From assembly GCA_017621755.1 (NCBI GenBank), contig JAGASL010000034.1, positions 1 through 47,914 on the forward strand: a stretch of DNA of 47,914 bases, read 5' to 3'. How positions within the stretch are numbered: position 1 is the stretch's first letter; the number at the start of each line of letters is the position of its first letter. The notes beneath the pieces are model-generated. The model made no database searches. It saw nothing but the letters and a program-made list of their open reading frames with translations, and was not told the DNA's origin. Of the stretch, positions 41,748-47,914 are shown piece by piece. The position numbers and the translations under genes were made by a program. Origin of the DNA: Clostridia bacterium. GTDB taxonomy: Bacteria; Bacillota; Clostridia; Oscillospirales; CAG-272.

Positions 41748-43643
41748 ATGGCAAAGAAACAGTTCAAAACCGAGTCGAAAAAGCTGCTTGATATGATGAT
41801 CAATTCGATCTATACCCATAAGGAGATCTTTCTGCGTGAGCTGATCTCTAACGCCAGCGATGCGTTGGATAAGCTATATTACCGCTCCCTGACTGATGCA
41901 TCCGTCACCCTTGCGCGTGACGAGTATGCTATTACGCTGGTGCGGGATAAGGAGGCGCGCACGCTTACCATCACCGATAACGGCTGCGGCATGACGAGGG
42001 AGGAGCTTGAAAACAATCTTGGCACCATTGCCAAGAGCGGCTCCTTTGATTTTAAGCAGGATGAAGAAGCACGTGAAAAGGTCGATATCATCGGTCAGTT
42101 TGGCGTTGGCTTCTATTCTGCCTTTATGGTGGCTAAGCGCATTACCGTGCGCTCGCGTGTGTTTGGCGCGGCCGAGGCGTGGGAATGGCAATCCGAGGGG
42201 GCAGATGGCTATACCGTCGAGCCCTGCGAAAAGGCAGAGAACGGCACTGAGATCACGCTGTATCTCTTGCCCGATACCGATGACGAGCGCTACAGCGACT
42301 TCCTTGAGGAATATAAGATCCGCGAGCTGGTGCGCAAGTATTCCGACTATATCCGCTACCCCATCCGCATGGAGGTAGAGGAACACCGCCCGAAGGCCGG
42401 CGGCGAGGAGGGCAAGGAGCCCGAATACGAAACGGTAAGGGAGATCGCTACGCTTAATAGCATGGTGCCGTTGTGGAAGCGCCCTGCCTCTGAGATCACG
42501 GAGGAGGAATATAACACCTTCTACCGCGAGAAATTCTACGATTACGAGGCGCCCGTTAAGACCATCCATACGGTCAGCGAGGGCACAGCCTCCTTCCATT
42601 CGCTGCTCTTTATCCCCTCTCACGCCCCCTTTGATTATTACACCAAGAGCTATGAAAAGGGGCTTTGCCTCTATTCCAGCGGCGTGATGATCATGGAAAA
42701 GTGCGCTGACCTGGTGCCCGATTATTTCAGCTTTGTGCGCGGCCTGGTGGATAGCGCCGACCTTTCGCTCAACATCTCGCGTGAGATGCTGCAGCACGAC
42801 CGCCAGCTGAAGCTGATCGCCCGCACGGTAGAAAAAAAGATCAAATCCGAGCTGCTGAAGCTGATGGAAAGCGACCGCGAGGCCTATGAGAAGTTCTACG
42901 GTGCCTTTGGCCTGCAGCTGAAGTTTGGCGTATATGCGGATTACGGCATGCACAAGGACGTCTTGACCGACCTGCTGATGTTCACCTCCTCGGCAGAAAA
43001 GAAGCTGGTCACGCTGAAGGAATATACCTCCCGCATGAAGGAGGAGCAAAAGACCATCTACTACGCCTGCGGCGAAACGGTAGAGGCCGCTGCAATGCTG
43101 CCGCAGGCAGAGGCGGTGGTTGACCGTGGCTTTGAGGTGCTGTATCTTTCTGATGACGTAGACGAGTTTGCCCTGCGTACGCTGGGTACCTATCAGGAAT
43201 GTAAGTTCGTCAACGTTTCGGACGAGTCGCTGGATATTGCCAGCGATGAGGAAAAGGAAAAGCTAAAGGGCGAGAACGAGGGCGCCAAGGATATGCTGAC
43301 CTTCATGAAGGAGACACTGGGCGATAAGGTCAGCGCCGTGCGCTTCTCCGCCAGCCTGAAGAACCACCCCGTCTGCCTTGGCAGCGAGGGGGGCATTTCG
43401 CTGGGGATGGAGAAGGTGTTGAACGGCATGCCCAATAGTGATGGCAGCGTAAAGGCTGCTACCGTGCTGGAGATCAATCTTGATCATCCGCTGGCTGCCC
43501 GCCTGCGCGCGCTGTACGAGGGCGACCGCGATCGCCTGGCTGCCTGCACCAAGATCCTGTATGCCCAGGCACGCCTGGTTGGCGGTATGAGCGTAGAAAA
43601 CCCCACTGAGCTGAGTGAGCTTGTCTGCGGCTTGATGCTGTAA
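41748..43643 (+). CDS. htpG: Chaperone protein HtpG (bacterial Hsp90)
   Basis: 631 aa, normal length. It is an ATP-dependent cytosolic chaperone. The N-terminal GHKL ATP site has FLRELISNASDALDKL, ITDNGCGM and IGQFGVGFYSAFMVA; the middle domain has the substrate/arginine region LVDSADLSLNISREMLQ; the C-terminal dimerisation domain ends with VENPTELSELVCGLML. The ATG at 41748 is chosen because GAGCGAGG lies before it; an earlier in-frame start (41718) falls in the CIRCE element. CIRCE control means repression by HrcA, in contrast to Bacillus subtilis htpG, which is not under CIRCE. Confidence 0.97.
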   Translation: MAKKQFKTESKKLLDMMINSIYTHKEIFLRELISNASDALDKLYYRSLTDASVTLARDEYAITLVRDKEARTLTITDNGCGMTREELENNLGTIAKSGSFDFKQDEEAREKVDIIGQFGVGFYSAFMVAKRITVRSRVFGAAEAWEWQSEGADGYTVEPCEKAENGTEITLYLLPDTDDERYSDFLEEYKIRELVRKYSDYIRYPIRMEVEEHRPKAGGEEGKEPEYETVREIATLNSMVPLWKRPASEITEEEYNTFYREKFYDYEAPVKTIHTVSEGTASFHSLLFIPSHAPFDYYTKSYEKGLCLYSSGVMIMEKCADLVPDYFSFVRGLVDSADLSLNISREMLQHDRQLKLIARTVEKKIKSELLKLMESDREAYEKFYGAFGLQLKFGVYADYGMHKDVLTDLLMFTSSAEKKLVTLKEYTSRMKEEQKTIYYACGETVEAAAMLPQAEAVVDRGFEVLYLSDDVDEFALRTLGTYQECKFVNVSDESLDIASDEEKEKLKGENEGAKDMLTFMKETLGDKVSAVRFSASLKNHPVCLGSEGGISLGMEKVLNGMPNSDGSVKAATVLEINLDHPLAARLRALYEGDRDRLAACTKILYAQARLVGGMSVENPTELSELVCGLML

Positions 43644-43647
43644 AGGT

Positions 43648-43686
43648 AAATGTCACCCTGTTTTTATAAACCGGGTGACATTTTTG
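43648..43686 (+). terminator. Intrinsic terminator of htpG
   Basis: AAATGTCACCC / GGGTGACATTT stem with T-rich tail, directly after the stop. Confidence 0.9.
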
Positions 43687-43704
43687 TTGCTACCGCAAAA
43701 CGGC

Positions 43705-43733
43705 TTGACAAGAGGCGCGCTTTGTGGTAAACT
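43705..43733 (+). promoter_or_regulatory. Predicted promoter of secreted family member 3
   Basis: TTGACA (43705-43710), 17 bp, TAAACT (43728-43733) with extended TGTGG. Very like the promoter at 1161-1189. Confidence 0.8.
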
Positions 43734-43778
43734 ACTGTTGTATTTTTCTTTGCGCTTGGCGCAAGAAGGGATGTTACC

Positions 43779-44819
43779 GTGAAAAGAGTGCTTTGCTGCT
43801 TGCTCTCGCTCGTGCTGCTGCTTTCGCTTGCCGGCCTGCCGGTGGTAGCGGTGGGAACGGCCACCCAGCCGGTGGTGGTGGGTGTTCGTGCCAGCATGGG
43901 TGAGGATTTTACCGTTCGCTTTTATATTCGCGTGCCCGAGGGGGGCGAGAACGTGCGCGCCATGGTTGGCGGCGTGACCTATAGTGCCGTGCCGGCGGAG
44001 GAGGAGGGGCTTTACGTAGTCACCTACCCGCACCTGACGCTGCTTTCTATGACCGAGGAGATCGAGGTCATTCCCTCCTGCCGGAAGGATAACCAGGTCG
44101 TCAAGGGCGTTTCTTACTTTTTCTCTATGCGTGATTACGCCATGCGTCTCTTGGCCGATGCTGAGCAGGGAAGCCCCCTGTACCGCGTGCTGGTGGCTAT
44201 GCTGAATTACGGTGCGGCGGCTCAGGTCTACAATTCCTATCGCCCCGGCAACCTGGCAAACGATTATCTGCCGGCCGCGGCCAAGCAGCCGGTGGTGCGT
44301 GACTACCAATCGGTGCTGCGCAAGGAGGGTGAGGCCACGCAGAGCGAGGCTGAGCTGGTCAGCACCTCTATGGTGATCGGCGAGGCGGCCTGCTTTAAGC
44401 TATACGTAAACGTGGCAGGGCAGGAGAAGCTGCGTGTCAATGGCGGCTCTGGCTACCCGGAATGGCAGATGCTCAATAAAAATGCCGAGGCGGCTATGCT
44501 GGTCGAGGATATTTTCGTAGAGGTGGCTGATAACCCGGATTTTGAAGACCCCACCGCCTTCCCCTTGGAAAAGGTAGCCCCCTTTGAGGGGTACCTGGCC
44601 GTGACCAGCGGTATTTACGCCGCCGAGTTTGGCCGCCCCTACTACATTCGCGCCGTGACCCCCGCGGGGCATAGCGCTACGCTGGTCTACAGCGTAGAAA
44701 GCTACGTGGCGCGCAACGTGTCTGACACGGGGCTTGACGAGGGCGCCAAGCAGATGGTCTATGCCATGATGGAATACGGCGATGCGGTCCAGGCGTACCG
44801 CCAGTCGCTGGGTGAATGA
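43779..44819 (+). CDS. Small secreted protein made of the family's C-terminal module (member 3)
   Basis: 346 aa, starting at GTG 43779 (GAAGGG eight bases upstream; an ATG at 43771 is followed by an early stop). Signal peptide MKRVLCCLLSLVLLLSLAGLP, cleaved near VVA. The mature part has two similar halves: a beta domain (VRASMGEDFTVRFYIRVP…) then a helix hairpin with LVAMLNYGAAAQVY (about 138), and a second beta domain ending YSVESYVAR (about 304) followed by MVYAMMEYGDAVQAY. The two giant proteins at 4472 and 9359 end in the same order of elements, so this is the C-terminal module as a free-standing secreted protein. No enzyme or anchor motif is seen; function unknown. Confidence 0.85.
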   Translation: MKRVLCCLLSLVLLLSLAGLPVVAVGTATQPVVVGVRASMGEDFTVRFYIRVPEGGENVRAMVGGVTYSAVPAEEEGLYVVTYPHLTLLSMTEEIEVIPSCRKDNQVVKGVSYFFSMRDYAMRLLADAEQGSPLYRVLVAMLNYGAAAQVYNSYRPGNLANDYLPAAAKQPVVRDYQSVLRKEGEATQSEAELVSTSMVIGEAACFKLYVNVAGQEKLRVNGGSGYPEWQMLNKNAEAAMLVEDIFVEVADNPDFEDPTAFPLEKVAPFEGYLAVTSGIYAAEFGRPYYIRAVTPAGHSATLVYSVESYVARNVSDTGLDEGAKQMVYAMMEYGDAVQAYRQSLGE

Positions 44820-44828
44820 TCGCTTTTT

Positions 44829-44870
44829 GAGGGCGCTGTTGGTGTTTTTTACCAACAGCGCCCTCGGTTT
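44829..44870 (+). terminator. Intrinsic terminator of secreted family member 3
   Basis: A perfect 15-bp stem (GAGGGCGCTGTTGGT / ACCAACAGCGCCCTC) around a T-rich loop, then GGTTTATT. The tail is weaker than in the others. Confidence 0.8.
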
Positions 44871-44934
44871 ATTGTGAAAATGTACAAAAAACAATGTCCG
44901 AATTTGATAAAAATGCTGAATTTTTAGCAAAAAC

Positions 44935-44963
44935 TTGACATTTTTATATAGCCGTGCTAAAAT
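44935..44963 (+). promoter_or_regulatory. Predicted promoter of secreted family member 4
   Basis: TTGACA (44935-44940), 17 bp, TAAAAT (44958-44963) with extended TGC. A short TAGG…CCTA hairpin lies in the leader at 44974-44987. Confidence 0.85.
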
Positions 44964-45014
44964 TGTTTCATAGTAGGTTTTTGCCTATAAAAAGAAAGAA
45001 AGGAAGACCCCCAC

Positions 45015-47914
45015 ATGAAAAAGATCCTTAGCTTTTTCCTCGTGCTTTGCATGCTCATCACCGCGGTCCCCGCGCTGCTGATCCCCGTGCTGGCAGAGGA
45101 GGGGGAGGGCGCTGCTGACAAGATCTTCAGCTATGCAGACGCCTACCCGAATTTTACCAAGACCATTTCCGAGACGAAGTATCAGGAGGCCGGCTATGCC
45201 GACGATGCCGCTTATAAGGCATGGCTCGAGCTGCCCGAGACCTTCGCTGTCAACCAGGGCGATTACGGCTGGCTGGCAGGTGAATACGACGTTGCCACCG
45301 GCGCGCTGGCACCGTTTGACCGTGTTGCCTTCTACGCCACCGATACCGCCAACGGGCATGACGTTAGCTGGATCACCACCGATGCCTATTATAAGGCAGC
45401 GCTGGATAAGTACATTGAGACTGCTAACGCAAACGGCGGCCTGGGCGGCGGTGTTGACGCCTCTAACATTTGGACCGGCGCTGCGCTGATGGGCCAGGCC
45501 AAGTTCAACGGCTTTACCCACACTAATGCCGCAAAGGCCATCGGTATCCAGTATACCGTAGCTGAGGAGGGCTTCTACCTCCCCATGATCGCTGAGGATA
45601 TCGTTGACGGTAGCACCGGCGGTCACAAGCTTGCCGTTCTGGTAAACGGTAACATCGTATGGCCTCTTGCCGCTTCCGCTGCCGATTATAACAGCTGGTA
45701 TACCATTGCTGCCGGTGCCACCACCGCAGCCGATGCCGTTAACCTGGCTATTTCTGTTGCTTTCGAATCTATCGAGCTTTACGCCGGTGATAAGGTTACC
45801 TTTGCTATTCAGGGTGGCCACCTGCCGGTTACCGTGGTTCCCGCGCTGAAGCAGATCCCCGCTCCGGAGCCTGTAAAGTTCTCCTTTATCGAAGAGTTCA
45901 GCGTTACCTATAGCATCTCTGAATTCTATAAGATGAAGGGGGCTTATGACCCCGCTAACGGCAAGGGACTGGATACCTCTGATGATGCTTTTGCAAGCGT
46001 AGAAGACTATCTGGCTTTCCTGCTGGCCGAGGATACCTTTAAGGTAGACCAGGGCAACAGCAACTGGAAGGTTGGCGAATATAAGCTTGACGGTACCTTC
46101 ACCCCCTACTCCCGCGTTATGTTTATGGCGGGCGATCAGGGTGGCGTTGGTAAGCATGATATCAACTGGGTATCTACGGAAGAAGCCTACGTTGCCCGTG
46201 CTACCCGGTACGCAAACGGCGAGGCGGCTAGCATTTGGGACGGTGCGCCGCTGTGGCATCTGCATCCCGGCGCTGAGTGGCAGGCAAATCAGGGCTTGAT
46301 TGAGAGTGGTGTTTTGAAGCCGGGCGGCATTACCACCTCCGGTAACGGCTTTATTTCCGCTATTCAGTACACTGTTGCTGAGGCAGGCACCTACGGTGTT
46401 TCCTTTACGAGGTTTGAGCACCTGCTTGAATCCATGCACAAAATTGCCATTTTGGTAAACGGCCAGCCCGTATGGCCGGTTACCGCTACCGCTGATAAGA
46501 CCGACGGTTGGTTCAATATCAGCAGCAGCAGCACCACGTTGGAGAGCATCCTGGCGGAGCTTGAACCTGTCTCCTTCGAGGCTTCTGCTGGTGATATCGT
46601 TTCCTTCTGCGTAGCCGGTGCCGGTAACGCCGTATTCATGGAGCCCGTCATGGTTCAGAAGCCGGCTGGCGCGATCTACCTGGTGCTTTCTGACCCGTTT
46701 GGCAGCATGACCCAGTCGATCAAGGTTCGCCCGGGCGCTACCGTGACTCTGCCTACCTACACCAGCGACCTGATCTTCATCGGTTGGGATGCCAATGGTG
46801 ACGGCGTAGCCGATTACCGCGACGGTGCAGAGGTTACCATGGGCGAAGAGACCATGACCCTGTCTGCCGTTACCGTCGCTCCCTCTAAGTTTGCCGACAA
46901 CCTCCCCACCTGGGATGCCAAGACCGAGAGCGTACAGTTCCACGGTGGCTGGACCATGGGCGTTTGGGAGAAGGAGAGCATGAATTTCCTGCCTCTCGCG
47001 TATGATTCCTCCGGTATCTTCCTTACCCCCGTTTCCGGCGGCCCTTGGGGCACCACCGGCGGTGGTATCTACTACACCTCCCGTACCGGTCTGATCGTTA
47101 TCACCGGCACCGTGCTGGAGGGTGAGAGCGCTGGCTCCTACATCAGCACCATTCAGAAGACCGCCGATTACAGCGGCAAGGCAGAGCTTGATTTTGACCA
47201 GCTGATGATCGGCCGTGAGCTGAGCGCGAACGTATCGAGCTCCGAAAACCCCGTATCCGGCGGTATGGCCATCTACGTGGGTGGCGAAAAGGTTTGGCCG
47301 GCTGATGAGGACTACTTCTGGTTCACCTCCCCCGATCTGTATCCCGCAGGCTACAACATTAACTATGACTTTAGAAAGGTCATGATCGAGGATGGTAGCT
47401 GGCCCTTCCCGCTCAGCCTGGACGTTAAGATGGGTGACACGATTGACATCCGCACCGTACAGGGCAACCCGGATAACTGGATGTTCTACTACAAGCCCAC
47501 CGTTTCCTTCACTGAGGTATCCGAAACGCCTATGGTTTCTCACACCAGCGTGGATATCGCTAAGGACTTTACCCTGAACGTATATGCAAACGTTCTGGCA
47601 AAGGCTGAGGGTACTACCGTAGCAATGGAGTACTGGACCGCTGAGCCGACTGCTGAGCAGCTGGCTGCCGGTGGTACCGATATGGGTGCCGCCGTTGAGG
47701 AGAACGGTCTTTACAAGTTTGCTTACGCCGGCCTGACCGCTAAGCAGATGAGCGATGTGATCTACGTTCGCCCCTACACCGTAAACGAGGCTGGTGACAA
47801 GAACTACGGCAAGGTCGTTCCTGTCAGCATCAAGGCATACGCCATGGCCGCTATGGGTCAGAGCGAGGCACTTGACAACCTGCTGGTTGCTATGCTGAAC
47901 TACGGTGCTAACAC
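45015..47914 (+). CDS. Large secreted protein with repeated beta modules, 3' end missing (member 4)
   Basis: The frame opens at ATG 45015 (AAAGGAAG upstream) and stays open to the window end, giving 966 codons. Signal peptide MKKILSFFLVLCMLITAVPA, cleaved near VLA. Module strands AVLVNGNIVWP (about 206), AILVNGQPVWP (about 477) and AIYVGGEKVWP (about 752) mark three repeats; one GWDANGDGVADYRDG loop lies near 590, before a region like that preceding the C-terminus of the giant proteins. The visible end, ALDNLLVAMLNYGAN, is the first helix hairpin of the family's C-terminal module, so perhaps 150 more residues are missing. Function unknown. A long open frame on the opposite strand here is a shadow. 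Confidence 0.87.
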   Translation, partial: MKKILSFFLVLCMLITAVPALLIPVLAEEGEGAADKIFSYADAYPNFTKTISETKYQEAGYADDAAYKAWLELPETFAVNQGDYGWLAGEYDVATGALAPFDRVAFYATDTANGHDVSWITTDAYYKAALDKYIETANANGGLGGGVDASNIWTGAALMGQAKFNGFTHTNAAKAIGIQYTVAEEGFYLPMIAEDIVDGSTGGHKLAVLVNGNIVWPLAASAADYNSWYTIAAGATTAADAVNLAISVAFESIELYAGDKVTFAIQGGHLPVTVVPALKQIPAPEPVKFSFIEEFSVTYSISEFYKMKGAYDPANGKGLDTSDDAFASVEDYLAFLLAEDTFKVDQGNSNWKVGEYKLDGTFTPYSRVMFMAGDQGGVGKHDINWVSTEEAYVARATRYANGEAASIWDGAPLWHLHPGAEWQANQGLIESGVLKPGGITTSGNGFISAIQYTVAEAGTYGVSFTRFEHLLESMHKIAILVNGQPVWPVTATADKTDGWFNISSSSTTLESILAELEPVSFEASAGDIVSFCVAGAGNAVFMEPVMVQKPAGAIYLVLSDPFGSMTQSIKVRPGATVTLPTYTSDLIFIGWDANGDGVADYRDGAEVTMGEETMTLSAVTVAPSKFADNLPTWDAKTESVQFHGGWTMGVWEKESMNFLPLAYDSSGIFLTPVSGGPWGTTGGGIYYTSRTGLIVITGTVLEGESAGSYISTIQKTADYSGKAELDFDQLMIGRELSANVSSSENPVSGGMAIYVGGEKVWPADEDYFWFTSPDLYPAGYNINYDFRKVMIEDGSWPFPLSLDVKMGDTIDIRTVQGNPDNWMFYYKPTVSFTEVSETPMVSHTSVDIAKDFTLNVYANVLAKAEGTTVAMEYWTAEPTAEQLAAGGTDMGAAVEENGLYKFAYAGLTAKQMSDVIYVRPYTVNEAGDKNYGKVVPVSIKAYAMAAMGQSEALDNLLVAMLNYGAN

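Noticed and set aside
44985..47543. An 852-codon open frame on the minus strand
   Set aside because: It is antisense to the secreted protein that starts at 45015 and stays open to the window end. The plus-strand gene has a promoter, ribosome site, signal peptide and family repeats.

Overview
The window looks like chromosome from an uncultured, probably gut-associated member of the Firmicutes, class Clostridia. The evidence is sigma-A promoters of the TTGACA-N17-TAnAAT type, strong AGGAGG-type ribosome binding sites, many intrinsic terminators, a CIRCE operator, an L-box lysine riboswitch and the dehydrogenase (Ddh) route to meso-diaminopimelate. Lipoprotein-free secreted proteins start with MKKKLLSLLLVLCMV-type signal peptides. 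GC content is moderately high by eye. I see no phage, plasmid, rRNA, tRNA or CRISPR features.

Layout. 1-1111: the start of a short-chain dehydrogenase, divergent from an AraC-type regulator. 1180-4345: the end of a surface-polysaccharide locus (sugar-phosphate transferase, a nucleotidyltransferase-fold protein, a Wzy/O-antigen-ligase-like membrane protein). 4472-13959: two giant, divergent, paralogous secreted proteins (1356 and 1475 aa), the second followed at once by a 56-codon peptide frame; GC-rich intergenic repeats lie on both sides of the second gene. 14741-20685: the aspartate-to-threonine pathway, with hom-lysC-asd on the minus strand diverging from thrC-thrB, then mutY. 21828-23614: a small helical membrane-anchored protein and an M20 amidohydrolase. 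23710-28027: a lysine riboswitch followed by dapA-dapB-ddh-lysA. 28101-33835: a small XRE-like regulator, an ABC-F ATPase with a decayed second ATPase domain, and a heterodimeric ABC exporter. 33931-37690: an FAD oxidoreductase, SGNH hydrolase, nucleoside hydrolase and ribokinase operon. 37773-41592: galT, a second SGNH hydrolase, pnuC behind a structured leader, and a small membrane protein. 41748-43643: htpG under CIRCE. 43779-47914: two more members of the secreted family, the last cut by the window end.

How the genes work together. LysC, Asd and Hom make homoserine, and ThrB and ThrC turn it into threonine. Asd product also feeds DapA, DapB, Ddh and LysA for lysine and cell-wall diaminopimelate, under lysine control through the riboswitch. 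The nucleoside hydrolase and ribokinase form a ribose-salvage pair, and PnuC imports a pyridine-nucleotide precursor.

The least explained content is the secreted family at 4472-8542, 9359-13786, 43779-44819 and 45015-47914. Three members share a repeat module marked by an AI-x-x-x-G-x-x-VWP strand and by GWD-x-(N/D)-G-(D/N)-G loops. Their C-terminal beta plus helix-hairpin module (motif YSVESYVAR) is nearly the whole of the 346-aa member. No sortase, SLH, dockerin or lipobox anchor is visible. The two giant genes share a 5' leader in which a GGGG/CCCC hairpin abuts the Shine-Dalgarno GGAAAGGA. I regard this family and its small-peptide neighbour as the best candidates for something undescribed.
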